Below are positions 16,763 to 26,016 of a stretch of DNA of 64,000 nucleotides, piece after piece. Source of the DNA: Lachnospiraceae bacterium (GTDB lineage Bacteria; Bacillota; Clostridia; Lachnospirales; Lachnospiraceae). Where the stretch lies: contig JAFRNR010000052.1 of the NCBI GenBank assembly GCA_017430085.1, positions 27,561 to 91,560 of the forward strand. The letters run 5' to 3'. The translations under genes and the position numbers were made by a program. The notes under the pieces are model-generated. The model was not told the origin of the DNA. It searched no databases and saw only the letters and a list, made by a program, of their open reading frames with translations. The number at the start of each line of letters is the position of its first letter. Within the stretch, counting starts at the first letter, position 1.

Positions 16763-17147
16763 AAAAGGCATCGGCTGGCGATGCTGTTATGATCCGGAGA
16801 CGGGGCTGTATACGGCGGAGATCGGCGGCGGGCCGAATCATGATCTCTATGAGATCAACAAAGAGATCTATGATCAGGTCGACGTCCGGGACGGGGGACA
16901 GGCGGTGAGCCTGATCGCGCAGGGCCGCCATTTGTATATGACGGTGAACGACCGCTGCGGCCCGCCGTATACGGTCATTCTGGACTCGGATTATCAGAAG
17001 CTCTGTCCCTGGGCGGAGACCGTTACGACGGGGGAGGTCTGGCCGGATGAGCTGACCGACGCGGCGGTCGAGGTGTTTGCCTCAGAGGCGGATAACCGGG
17101 AGCAGAGAAGGAAAAAGCGGGAACAGAGAAATCAAGGGAAGAAATGA
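16752..17147 (+). CDS. Small hypothetical protein
   Basis: 131-residue soluble protein that I do not recognise. It begins MEFKKGIGWRCCYDPETG with a Cys-Cys pair, has a beta-rich centre (AEIGGGPNHDLYEINKEIYDQV, VSLIAQGRHLYMTV) and ends in a very basic tail (REQRRKKREQRNQGKK). GGAGG lies six bases before ATG 16752, inside the acetyltransferase gene, and the stop overlaps the phosphatase start as ATGA. Both overlaps support a real coding gene. Confidence 0.8.
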   Translation: MEFKKGIGWRCCYDPETGLYTAEIGGGPNHDLYEINKEIYDQVDVRDGGQAVSLIAQGRHLYMTVNDRCGPPYTVILDSDYQKLCPWAETVTTGEVWPDELTDAAVEVFASEADNREQRRKKREQRNQGKK

Positions 17148-17623
17148 CGGAGCGAAAGATACTTTTTGTCTGCCACGGCAACATCTGCCGCTCGCCGATG
17201 GCAGAATATATCATGAAGGCGATGGTGCGCGAAGCCGGGCTCGAGCGGAGCGTGCGCATCGCGTCCGCCGCGACCAGCCGGGAGGAGATCGGGAACGACA
17301 TCTACCCGCCGGCGAAGCGGGTGCTGGCCGCGCACGGGATCCCGTACGGGCGGCGCGCGGCGCGGCAGATCACGGCGCAGGACGTGCGGGAGTACGGCCT
17401 GATCGTGGCGATGGAGGAGTGGAACCTGCGGAACATGCGGCGGGCGCTGGGAAGCGTGTATGAGAAGAACGCGGGGAAGTTCCGGCTGCTGATGGATTTT
17501 ACCGCAAGGCCCGGGGAGGTGTCGGATCCGTGGTATACGGGGGATTTCGAGACGGCTTACCGGGATATCGAGGAAGGATGCCGCGGACTGCTGGCATATT
17601 TGTCTGAACAGGAGATCCTATGA
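17144..17623 (+). CDS. Low-molecular-weight protein tyrosine phosphatase
   Basis: LMW phosphotyrosine phosphatase (or the related arsenate reductase fold), 159 residues. The P-loop CHGNICRS gives Cys10 and Arg16, and the general acid is Asp128 in SDPWYTGDF. That Asp-Pro pair favours a tyrosine phosphatase over arsenate reductase. Such enzymes often regulate exopolysaccharide kinases. ATGA overlaps join it to the genes on both sides. No tyrosine kinase is in the window. Confidence 0.95.
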   Translation: MTERKILFVCHGNICRSPMAEYIMKAMVREAGLERSVRIASAATSREEIGNDIYPPAKRVLAAHGIPYGRRAARQITAQDVREYGLIVAMEEWNLRNMRRALGSVYEKNAGKFRLLMDFTARPGEVSDPWYTGDFETAYRDIEEGCRGLLAYLSEQEIL

Positions 17624-20301
17624 ACCGAACCATAAGAAGAATCATGGCTCTCTTCCTGGCCGTCCTGCTGGCGGCCGGCAGTTTCAGCGTGCGCGCGCAG
17701 GCGGCGGAGACGGATGAGGGTTTTATCACGGAAGGCGTGTACACGTACACGACCGGCGGCGGAAAGGACCTGCAGGAGCAGGACAGTTTCGTGTTCCGCG
17801 AGGACTGCTTCATGCGGTCTTCCTACCTGGGCTGCGCGCATCTGGCGGAGCTTTCCGCGCAGGCGGCGATGGCGTCTTCCGGGCTGACCGGAGCGGGATC
17901 GGATTCCGCGGACAGCGCCGACAATCTGACCGCTTTTTTGACCGCGGCCGGGTTCGAAGACGTGGAGACCAACCGGTATTATGCGCTGGCGACGCAGGAG
18001 AATTCTATCGGCGTTGCCGTGGCGCGGCGTACCGTGCAAGCCTTCGGACACAAATACATCCTGCTGGCCGTGATCCCGCGCAGCGCGGGCTATAAGCAGG
18101 AATGGGCCGGCAATTTCACCGTGGGCAGCGGCGACATGCACGAAGGGTACAAGGCCGCGCGCGACGAGGTGCTGCGGTTTATGAAGCAGTACCTGGAAAA
18201 GCACGACATCGGCGGGGAACTGAAGATATGGACGGCCGGGCACAGCCGGGGCGGCGCGGTCGCCAACCTGCTGGGCGGTTTTCTGGCCGGCGGCGGGGTA
18301 TCGTATTTCGGCGGCCGGGTGAGCCTGGCGCCGGAGGACGTGTATTGCTATACCTATGCGGCGCCCCGCACGGTCAAGGCGGAGCCGGACCGGCGGGCGG
18401 AACTGAGCGTGGCCGAAGCCCGCAGCGGCGCGGAATATGCGGCGGACACACCGGGGGAGGCTTATACGGCGGACGCGGCCGGCGCGGCCGATTTATCGTC
18501 GGAGATCTACGGCGGCATCCGGAACTGCATTTTTGACGAAGACGCGATCCCGAAACTCCCGCCCGCCAGCTGGGGCTTTGGCCATTACGGCACGGACCTG
18601 GCAATTTCCGGCCTGGGAGCCGGCAGGGAAGACATGCTGGCGGCCCTGCAGACGTTCGGCAAATACGCGTATCAGGCCTTCACGGAAGGCGGCGATTACG
18701 AAACTTTTGCCTGGTATACTTTTGACCTGACGACTCTGGAAATGATCCCGGATCCGGCACCGCACAGCGCGCAGACCATGGGGGAATTCATGGAGAGCCG
18801 GGTGCCGGGCCTGACGGCGGGCTGCGGGTCCAATGCGTTGTACGCAAGCGAAGGCTATCAGGAGACCATGACGGACGCGGCCGGGCTGGCCGGCCTGCTG
18901 CTGGGGCTTTCAGAGGAGGGCATTCAGGCGGAGGACTTCCAGCTGGAGGCTGCGGACATCGCCCGCCCCGCCGTTCTGCTGGTGCTGAGCTACGCGGCCG
19001 AACGCATGCAGGCGGAGCGCGGCGCGCAGGACGAGACGGAAGGCGTGACGATGGCGCTGGAGGACGTGCTGGCCTGGCTGTCCGGCCGGGACATCCGCCA
19101 TGAGACGTTCACCGTGGACGATTTCCTGGAGATCCTCGCCGTCTGGCTGACGGAGCACGAAAATGACCCGCTCGGGGTGAAGATTTATGACGCGCTGATC
19201 GGCGCAATTCCCGACAAGGCCTCCGGCCTCCTGAGCAGTTTCCTGGGCGGTTTCCACAAGGACAACACGCTCTTCGACCCGGTTCCCGTGGCCGATGCCG
19301 TCCGGGCCTATATCCGCGCCTGCGCGAACGGGCCGGATCCGGCCTGCAGCATGGCGAAGAGTTATCCCACGGCGAAGGATGCCCGGTCGATCCTGTACAC
19401 GGTCGCCCCGCTGGTGCTGGCCTTCACGGATCTGGAGATCGGGGGCATTTTAAAGGATAAGGGCACGCACCCGTTCGGTGAAGCGGTGGAGACGCTGCTG
19501 CCGATGCTGCTGAAAACGACGGATGCGGCCGGTAATGAGACGGTTTACGCGTCCGTGACCGAGGCGGCGGATACCGGGCTGACGCAGGTGCTGGACCGCG
19601 TGATCGGGCCGCTGGCGGAGAAAGCCGGCGAGGCGTTCGGAAGCGCGTATCAGGCGGATATCCTGCGGCATCTGGACGCCCTGAAAGAGCGGACCGGCCG
19701 CCTGCGGGAGACTGTGTCGTACGCCCTGTTTTACACGGAAGGGGAGCCGTTCAGTACCGCGCAGGCGCTCGCGAATGCGTGCACGCTGGCCGGCAACGTG
19801 AAGATCATCCCCTCGGCCCATTACAATGAAGGCTATATCGCCTGGATGCGGGCGGCGGCGGAGGCCGATAACGGTCCGCAGCACGGCATTACGTACGACG
19901 CCGGCAGACCGGCGGATTTTGAGCAGGACGGCGTGCGCGAGCACTGGGTCCTGCGGGACGGCGGCGGAAAACGGTTTTTCGCGGACCGGTATCTGAAGGA
20001 AGAACTGACGGAAGCGGACCTGGTCATCCCGCGGGAGACCGAAGCGGATCCGCAGCCGCCGGTGACGACGGTGAACCCGGGCACCGGCGCGGAAAATGAA
20101 ACGGAGAGCGCGCCGACGGAAAGCGCCCGCTCTGAAACGGAACCGTCCGGGATTCCGCCGGAGACCGCGCCGGACGAGAGCGGCACCGGGCAGGGCGGCG
20201 AGGCGGTCCTGTGGGTCGCCGTCGGCATGTTGGCCGCCGGAGGCTGCCTGGCCGGCCTGCTGGTGTGGAAGAAAAAGTCGGAAGGAGGCGGAAAGGGATG
20301 A
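17620..20301 (+). CDS. Secreted, membrane-anchored lipase-like protein
   Basis: 893-residue exported protein. A signal peptide (about residues 1-29, MNRTIRRIMALFLAVLLAAG) is followed by an alpha/beta-hydrolase region with the nucleophile elbow GHSRGG (Ser209), as in class 3 lipases. Then come a long helical region and a Thr/Glu/Pro-rich stalk. The end is a single membrane segment (about residues 862-884, VAVGMLAAGGCLAGLLVW) before KKK, so the enzyme is probably displayed on the cell surface. An insertion after the elbow contains Ala/Asp-rich low-complexity sequence. The ATGA overlaps at both ends place it in a tight operon. Confidence 0.85.
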   Translation: MNRTIRRIMALFLAVLLAAGSFSVRAQAAETDEGFITEGVYTYTTGGGKDLQEQDSFVFREDCFMRSSYLGCAHLAELSAQAAMASSGLTGAGSDSADSADNLTAFLTAAGFEDVETNRYYALATQENSIGVAVARRTVQAFGHKYILLAVIPRSAGYKQEWAGNFTVGSGDMHEGYKAARDEVLRFMKQYLEKHDIGGELKIWTAGHSRGGAVANLLGGFLAGGGVSYFGGRVSLAPEDVYCYTYAAPRTVKAEPDRRAELSVAEARSGAEYAADTPGEAYTADAAGAADLSSEIYGGIRNCIFDEDAIPKLPPASWGFGHYGTDLAISGLGAGREDMLAALQTFGKYAYQAFTEGGDYETFAWYTFDLTTLEMIPDPAPHSAQTMGEFMESRVPGLTAGCGSNALYASEGYQETMTDAAGLAGLLLGLSEEGIQAEDFQLEAADIARPAVLLVLSYAAERMQAERGAQDETEGVTMALEDVLAWLSGRDIRHETFTVDDFLEILAVWLTEHENDPLGVKIYDALIGAIPDKASGLLSSFLGGFHKDNTLFDPVPVADAVRAYIRACANGPDPACSMAKSYPTAKDARSILYTVAPLVLAFTDLEIGGILKDKGTHPFGEAVETLLPMLLKTTDAAGNETVYASVTEAADTGLTQVLDRVIGPLAEKAGEAFGSAYQADILRHLDALKERTGRLRETVSYALFYTEGEPFSTAQALANACTLAGNVKIIPSAHYNEGYIAWMRAAAEADNGPQHGITYDAGRPADFEQDGVREHWVLRDGGGKRFFADRYLKEELTEADLVIPRETEADPQPPVTTVNPGTGAENETESAPTESARSETEPSGIPPETAPDESGTGQGGEAVLWVAVGMLAAGGCLAGLLVWKKKSEGGGKG

Positions 20302-21569
20302 AACGGCAAGTGATCGCGGCCGCGGCCATGGCCGTCCTGCTCCTCCTGGCGGGAGGCTGCAGCGGACAGACGCAGCCGACGCAACAGACACAGGATACTC
20401 AGTCGACGCAGCAAACACAGGAAACGCAGCAGACGCAGGATACTCAGCCGCCCCGGAACACGGAGGAAACCACCATGACAGGACATTGGGAGTCGATCTC
20501 TCAGGAAGATGCGGCGCAGCGCATGACGATGCGGGAAGACCTCCTGATCGTAGACGTGCGGCAGCCGTATGAATACGAAGCGGGGCACATCCCCGGGGCG
20601 ATCTGCGTCCCGAACGAGGACATCGGCACGGAAATGCCGGCGGCCCTCCCGGATCTGGACCAGGTCCTGCTGGTCTACTGCCGCAGCGGCCGCCGCAGCA
20701 AGGAAGCCGCGGAAAAACTGGCGCAGATCGGCTATACGAACATCTATGAATTCGGCGGGATCCTGGACTGGACCGGTGAGACCGTGGCGGGTGAAGAGCC
20801 CGGCACGCGGCCGGTCGGCCCGGCAGACCCTGCGACCACGACGGAATCGGGTAAGACCGGCTGTGCGGCCGTCCTGACCGTCAGCTCCTTTGACGGCGGC
20901 GGCCCCGAATTCGAATTCATCACGGACGAGCCGTCCGTCATCAGCTGGGACGTCACACGCGAATACGGCCGCGCGGACCACGATCAGATCGACGGCGCCG
21001 CCTACGACGTGACCGTCACCCTGCACGCATTGAAAGAAGGCAGTGCGACTTTCACCGTCCTCGCCCGCTCCCCTATCGCGGACAATTACGACGCGGCCTA
21101 TTATGTGACCGTGGACGGCGCGCTGAACATTACCGTCTCCGAACCCGTCATTTACGAGGTCTCGGGCGGTACCCGAGCCACCGATGAAGTCATCCGGCCT
21201 ACCCCGGAACTGGTCATCGAAGTGAACGGCCGCACCTTTTACGCGCACCCGGAAGACAATCCCTCTGCCGAGGAATTCATCGAAAAACTCAGCCGCGAAG
21301 GCGCGATCGAAGTGGCCATGCGCGATTACGGCAATTTCGAAAAAGTCGGCCCCCTGCCCTGGACCCTGACGCGCAGCGACGAGGACATCACCACGGTCCC
21401 CGGCGACGTGATCCTGTACCAGGGGAACCAGATCACGATATACTATGACACGAATCAATGGAACTTCACGCGCCTGGCGCGCATCGGGAACGCGACGGGG
21501 GAAGAACTGCTGGAAGCTTTCGGCAGCGGCGACGTGACAGTGACTTTTTGGGTAGAATGGAGCGAATAA
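20298..21569 (+). CDS. Lipoprotein with rhodanese and cyclophilin-like domains
   Basis: Lipoprotein of 423 residues. Lipobox LLLLAGGC near residue 18, then a Gln/Thr repeat linker. A rhodanese domain spans about residues 65-160, with DVRQPYEYEAGHIPGA and the active-site loop CRSGRRS (Cys128). A beta-rich Ig-like or protease-inhibitor-like segment covers about 190-275. The C-terminal domain resembles the cyclophilin-like fold (MRDYGNFEKVGPL, TTVPGDVILYQGNQITIYY, FTRLARIG). The start overlaps the lipase-like stop as ATGA. A surface redox or sulfur-relay role is possible but unproven; the combination of domains is unusual. Confidence 0.85.
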   Translation: MKRQVIAAAAMAVLLLLAGGCSGQTQPTQQTQDTQSTQQTQETQQTQDTQPPRNTEETTMTGHWESISQEDAAQRMTMREDLLIVDVRQPYEYEAGHIPGAICVPNEDIGTEMPAALPDLDQVLLVYCRSGRRSKEAAEKLAQIGYTNIYEFGGILDWTGETVAGEEPGTRPVGPADPATTTESGKTGCAAVLTVSSFDGGGPEFEFITDEPSVISWDVTREYGRADHDQIDGAAYDVTVTLHALKEGSATFTVLARSPIADNYDAAYYVTVDGALNITVSEPVIYEVSGGTRATDEVIRPTPELVIEVNGRTFYAHPEDNPSAEEFIEKLSREGAIEVAMRDYGNFEKVGPLPWTLTRSDEDITTVPGDVILYQGNQITIYYDTNQWNFTRLARIGNATGEELLEAFGSGDVTVTFWVEWSE

Positions 21570-21647
21570 GAGAAAACCGGCCGAGCCGGGGATTTGGCAA
21601 ATAAGGGACCGGGAAGACCGGGATCCCGGATACAAGAGGGAGATGCT

Positions 21648-22433
21648 ATGAAGATCGGATTTATCGGAATGGGCCATATGGCGCAGGCGCTGGTCAGGGG
21701 CTGGAACGCGACCCGCCAGCAGGAGGCGGAGGAGATCCTCGCCTACGCGCCGCACCGCAAAAAACTGCTGGACAACGCCGCCCGCCTGGGCTTCACCGCC
21801 GCGGACTCCCCGCGCGACCTGGTGGCGGCATCGGACCTGGTCATCATGGCCTGCAAGCCGTACCAGGTGGAGAGCGTGCTGTCCGAAACGGCGGACCTGC
21901 TGCAGGAAAAACCGCTGCTTTCGATCGCGCTGGGCTGGGATTTCGCGCGCTATCACAGCGTGCTGGGATCGGCGCAGCGCGTCCGTTACGTGATGCCGTC
22001 CACGCCCGCGGAAGTGGGTGAGGGCGTCTTCCTGCTGGAGGACGTGCACAGCCTGACGGAGGAGGAAGAGGAGGTCAGCCGCCTGCTGTTCGCGGGCATC
22101 GGCAAGGTGATGGTGATGCCGTCGCACCTGATGGGGATCGCGGGCACGATCAGCGGCTGCGGCCCGGCCTTCGCGGACATGATCATCGAGGCCTTCGGGG
22201 ACGCGGGCGTGAAATACGGCCTGCCCCGCGACGCGGCGTATGCGCTGGCCAGCCAGATGCTGCTCGGCGCGGCCAAGCTGCAGCGCGATACCGGCCGCCA
22301 TCCGGCGGAACTCAAGGACGCGGTGTGCTCGCCCGGCGGCAGCACGATCCGCGGCGTCACGGCGCTGGAGGCGCACGGCCTGCGGGCGGCGTGCCAGGCG
22401 GCGGTGGATGCGGTGATGGGCTATGAAAAATAA
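21648..22433 (+). CDS. proC: Pyrroline-5-carboxylate reductase
   Basis: Catalyses the last step of proline synthesis, P5C to proline with NAD(P)H. 261 residues. N-terminal Rossmann motif GFIGMGHMAQALVRG, then MACKPYQVESVL, and the C-terminal signature AELKDAVCSPGGSTIRGVTALE. ATG 21648 follows AGGGAG; the open frame upstream to 21594 lacks a ribosome site. Its last 11 bases overlap the carrier gene. No other proline gene is near, so it may work on an imported or degraded precursor. Confidence 0.93.
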   Translation: MKIGFIGMGHMAQALVRGWNATRQQEAEEILAYAPHRKKLLDNAARLGFTAADSPRDLVAASDLVIMACKPYQVESVLSETADLLQEKPLLSIALGWDFARYHSVLGSAQRVRYVMPSTPAEVGEGVFLLEDVHSLTEEEEEVSRLLFAGIGKVMVMPSHLMGIAGTISGCGPAFADMIIEAFGDAGVKYGLPRDAAYALASQMLLGAAKLQRDTGRHPAELKDAVCSPGGSTIRGVTALEAHGLRAACQAAVDAVMGYEK

Positions 22434-23736
22434 GCGCTTCTGGCTCGCCCTCGTTATCTTTTCCCTGACCGGGCAGATCGCCTGGGTCGTGGAAAACATG
22501 TATTTCAACGTCTTCATCTACAAGATGTTCCACGCCTCGGCTTCGGACATCTCCTTGATGGTGCAGGCCAGCGCCGTGGCGGCCACCCTGACCACCATCT
22601 TCATCGGCGCGCTGTCGGACCGGCTGGGGAAGCGGAAGATCTTCATGTGCGCGGGCTATATCGCCTGGGGCATCTCGATCCTGAGCTTCGCCTTCATCCG
22701 GGCGGACGTGATCGGCGGCCTGTTCGGCGCGGCGGCCAGCGCGGCGTCCGTGGGGATCTCGCTGGTCATTATTATGGACTGCGTGATGACGTTCTTCGGC
22801 TCCACGGCGAACGACGCGGCCTTCAACGCCTGGCTGACGGATTCCACCACGCCGGAGAACCGCGGCGCGGCGGAGGGTATCAACGCGATGATGCCGCTGA
22901 TCGCGATCCTCGCGGTGTTCGGCGGCTTCATGGGCTTCGACCTGGACAAGGCGGAAAGCTGGACCACGATCTACATCGTGATCGGTGTGCTGGTGCTGCT
23001 GATCGGCATCGCGGGCTTCTTCCTGGTGCAGGAAGCGCCGGCCAAGGCCCCTGACGAACTGGGCTATTTCGCCACCATTGCCTACGGCTTCCGGCCCGCG
23101 GTGGTGAAGCAGAATAAAAAACTGTACTGGTCCATGCTGGCCTTCGCGGTGTTCAACATCGCGATCCAGATCTTCATGCCCTACCTGATCATTTACTACG
23201 AAAAGAGCCTGGGCATGAGCGATTACGTGCTGATCATGGCGCCGGCCATCATTCTGGCCGCGGTCGTGACCGCGTTCTACGGGCGGCTCGTGGATAAAAA
23301 AGGCTTTGAAAAGACCGTATTCGGGCCGCTGTACATGCTGGCGCTGGGCTTCATCCTGCTCTGGCTGGTGCCGGCACGGATCCCTGCGGAAGGGCTCGCG
23401 ATGAAAGTGCCGGTGTTCATCGGCTCGCTGCTAATGATGAGCGGCTACCTGTCCGGGATGGCGGTGTTCGGCGCGCGCCTCCGGAATGAGACGCCGGAAG
23501 GCATGGCGGGGCGCTTCCAGGGCCTGCGGATCCTGTCCCAGGTGCTGGTGCCCGGGCTGATCGGGCCGGCCATCGGCGCGGCGGTCCTGCGCGGGGCCGC
23601 AACCATTACGAACGACGACGGCACGACCTCGTTCCTGCCCAACGCGAAGATCTTCGTGGCGGCGCTGGCGGTCGTGTTCCTGCTGATCGCGCTGCTGAGC
23701 TTTTATGAAGGCGTACGCCGCAGAAAGGAAGATTGA
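22423..23736 (+). CDS. Major facilitator superfamily transporter
   Basis: Twelve-helix carrier, 437 residues. The loop-2 signature is GALSDRLGKRKIFM near residue 65, and a second copy-like motif, GRLVDKKGFEKTVFG, lies after helix 7. Charged, cytoplasmic tail RRRKED. It overlaps proC by 11 bases and precedes the glycosidase by one base. Since the glycosidase has no signal peptide, this carrier may bring in its oligosaccharide or glycoside substrate (inference from arrangement). Confidence 0.92.
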   Translation: MKNKRFWLALVIFSLTGQIAWVVENMYFNVFIYKMFHASASDISLMVQASAVAATLTTIFIGALSDRLGKRKIFMCAGYIAWGISILSFAFIRADVIGGLFGAAASAASVGISLVIIMDCVMTFFGSTANDAAFNAWLTDSTTPENRGAAEGINAMMPLIAILAVFGGFMGFDLDKAESWTTIYIVIGVLVLLIGIAGFFLVQEAPAKAPDELGYFATIAYGFRPAVVKQNKKLYWSMLAFAVFNIAIQIFMPYLIIYYEKSLGMSDYVLIMAPAIILAAVVTAFYGRLVDKKGFEKTVFGPLYMLALGFILLWLVPARIPAEGLAMKVPVFIGSLLMMSGYLSGMAVFGARLRNETPEGMAGRFQGLRILSQVLVPGLIGPAIGAAVLRGAATITNDDGTTSFLPNAKIFVAALAVVFLLIALLSFYEGVRRRKED

Positions 23737-23737
23737 C

Positions 23738-25432
23738 ATGGCGGCCCTGAAACATTTACTGACCGACCGCGGCGCGGCCCTGCCCGCCTCGCTTTGGAAC
23801 GCCTATCCCCGCCCGCAGCTGGTGCGCGAAGGCTGGCAATGCCTGAACGGCCGCTGGCGCTTCGGCACGGACGAGGCGATGCGGGAGGAGATCCTGGTGC
23901 CGTTCTGCCCGGAGAGTCTCCTGTCCGGCATCCGGCGCGATTTTGAGACCGAGACCCGCTTTTATTACGAGCGCCGCTTCACGCTCCGCCTCCCGCGCGG
24001 AAACCGCCGCATCCTGCTGCATTTCGGCGCCGTGGACCAGCTGGCGGAAGTCTTCGTCAACGGCGCGCCTGCCGGCTCGCACGAGGGCGGCTACCTGCCC
24101 TTTACGCTGGATATCACGGACCTGCTGCGCGACGGCGAAAACACCCTGCGGGTCATCGCGACGGACGCGCTGGACCACTGCTATCCCTGGGGCAAACAGA
24201 AGAAAAGCCGGGGCGGAATGTGGTACACGCCCGTGAGCGGCATCTGGCAGACGGTGTGGATGGAATCCGTGCCGGAGCAATATATCGAACGCCTGCGGAT
24301 CACGACCTGGGGCACGGAAGTCCGTGTCCACGCCTATGGGATCGAAGAGGGAACCCTGACCCTGGAAGAGACCGGAGAGCAGATCCCGCTGCGGGACGGC
24401 CTGGCCGTTTTCCCGGTGGCAGATCCGGTCTTCTGGAGCCCGGAAGAGCCGAAACTCTATTGGTTCACGCTGGAGAGCGGGGAGGACAAAGTGCGCTCGT
24501 ATTTTGCCCTGCGCGACGTCAGCGTGCGCGAAGTGGCCGGCAAAAAACGCATCTGCCTCAACGGGAAACCGTATTTTTTCCACGGCCTGCTCGACCAGGG
24601 CTACTGGAGCGACGGCATCTACACGCCTGCGGCGCCGGAGTGCTATGAGGACGATATCCGGGCCGTGAAAGAACTCGGCTTCAATACCCTGCGCAAGCAC
24701 ATCAAGATCGAGCCGGAGCGGTTCTATTACGACTGCGACCGCCTGGGCATGATCGTTTTCCAGGACATGGTGAACAACGGCGATTATCATTTCCTGCGGG
24801 ATTCCGCGCTGCCCCAGGTCTGGCAGCAGCGGAAGGACAGCCGCCTGAACCGCGACCCGGAGACCCGCACCCGCTTCGTCCGCCACATGGGCGAGACCGT
24901 GGAGCATCTGGGGAACCACCCCTGCATCTGCTACTGGACCATCTTCAACGAAGGCTGGGGCCAGTTCGAGGCGGACAAACTGTACAAGGCGCTGCGGCAC
25001 CTGGACCGGAGCCGGATCACGGATGCGACCTCCGGCTGGTTCCACCAGCGGAAGAGCGACGTGGACAGCCTGCACATCTATTTCAAACCGCTGAAGCTCG
25101 GCCGCGAGAACCGCGCCCAGGTCCTTTCGGAATTCGGCGGCTTCGTCTGGAAAGACCCGGACCACAGCGCCGACCCGGACAAGACCTACGGCTACAAGAT
25201 CTTTAAGACCCGCGAAGAACTGGCCGCCGGCCTGCGGAAGATCTATGAAGAGCAGGTGATCCCGCTGGCGCGCGCCGGCCTGTGCGCCGCCATCTATACC
25301 CAGGTCTCCGACGTGGAGGACGAGACCAACGGCCTGCTGACGTACGACCGGAAGGTGCGGAAGGTCAGCCCTGAAGAACTGGCCGGCATTGCGGAAGCGC
25401 TGCAGGAAGCGGTGCGGGAAGAAGAATCATGA
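23738..25432 (+). CDS. Glycoside hydrolase family 2 enzyme (beta-galactosidase/glucuronidase type)
   Basis: 564-residue GH2 enzyme with the usual order of sugar-binding jelly roll (about 20-180), Ig-like domain (about 185-270) and TIM barrel (about 275-555). Acid/base Glu405 in FNEGWG and nucleophile Glu465 in LSEFGG are both present. No signal peptide, so it acts in the cytoplasm. ATG 23738 begins one base after the carrier stop, with AAAGGAAG upstream. It is shorter than LacZ. The substrate within GH2 cannot be fixed by eye; beta-glucuronide or beta-galactoside are the main options. Confidence 0.92.
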   Translation: MAALKHLLTDRGAALPASLWNAYPRPQLVREGWQCLNGRWRFGTDEAMREEILVPFCPESLLSGIRRDFETETRFYYERRFTLRLPRGNRRILLHFGAVDQLAEVFVNGAPAGSHEGGYLPFTLDITDLLRDGENTLRVIATDALDHCYPWGKQKKSRGGMWYTPVSGIWQTVWMESVPEQYIERLRITTWGTEVRVHAYGIEEGTLTLEETGEQIPLRDGLAVFPVADPVFWSPEEPKLYWFTLESGEDKVRSYFALRDVSVREVAGKKRICLNGKPYFFHGLLDQGYWSDGIYTPAAPECYEDDIRAVKELGFNTLRKHIKIEPERFYYDCDRLGMIVFQDMVNNGDYHFLRDSALPQVWQQRKDSRLNRDPETRTRFVRHMGETVEHLGNHPCICYWTIFNEGWGQFEADKLYKALRHLDRSRITDATSGWFHQRKSDVDSLHIYFKPLKLGRENRAQVLSEFGGFVWKDPDHSADPDKTYGYKIFKTREELAAGLRKIYEEQVIPLARAGLCAAIYTQVSDVEDETNGLLTYDRKVRKVSPEELAGIAEALQEAVREEES

Positions 25433-25968
25433 ACGCGCTGGTCATCAACTGCAGCCCCGTCCGGAACGGGGCGACGGCGGAGATCGTGCGGATCGCTGCG
25501 GAGCAGCTCGCGGAGCGGTATACCGTGAAGACAGTGTGTATCGACGACTATCAGATCGGTTTCTGCAAGGGCTGCCGCCGCTGCCATACCACGGCGGAAT
25601 GCGCGCAGCAGGACGGCGCGGACGAGCTGATGGAAGAATTTTCGCGCGCGGACGTCATCCTCGCGGTTTCCCCGTCCTACTGGGCGGACGTCCCCGGCCA
25701 GTTCAAGGCGTTCATCGACCGCTGCACGCCGTGGAGCAATACGCACGAGCCGCATAAGGCGCTGCCTGCCGGAAAAAAGGGTTACGCCATCGCGCTGCGG
25801 ACGGGGCCGGGGATGAAGGAATGTGAAAAGATCCTGGGCACGGTCGCGCATTTTTACGGCCATCTGGAAATTGCGTACGGCGGCGGGATCGGGCTGTGCT
25901 CGGTCGAATTCAAAGAAGCAGCAACTGTCCGGAAAGAAGAAATAGAAGCGTTCTGCCGGACGATTTAA
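25429..25968 (+). CDS. Flavodoxin-like NAD(P)H-dependent oxidoreductase
   Basis: FMN-binding flavodoxin-fold reductase, 179 residues. The phosphate loop is NCSPVRNGATAEIV near residue 7. CKGCRRCHTTAEC supplies the four cysteines near residue 45 common in iron-sulfur flavoprotein relatives, and SPSYWADVPGQFKAFIDR is the flavin-edge motif. ATGA overlap with the glycosidase. A role in reducing a metabolite freed by the glycosidase is possible but only inferred from position. Confidence 0.9.
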   Translation: MNALVINCSPVRNGATAEIVRIAAEQLAERYTVKTVCIDDYQIGFCKGCRRCHTTAECAQQDGADELMEEFSRADVILAVSPSYWADVPGQFKAFIDRCTPWSNTHEPHKALPAGKKGYAIALRTGPGMKECEKILGTVAHFYGHLEIAYGGGIGLCSVEFKEAATVRKEEIEAFCRTI

Positions 25969-26016
25969 CAGCGGCCTGCAATCCGAAACATAACATCGTT
26001 TAAAGAGGACAAAACC

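Noticed and set aside
19833..22517. An 894-residue minus-strand open frame
   Set aside because: Antisense to the lipase-like end, the rhodanese lipoprotein and proC; Arg/His-rich shadow.
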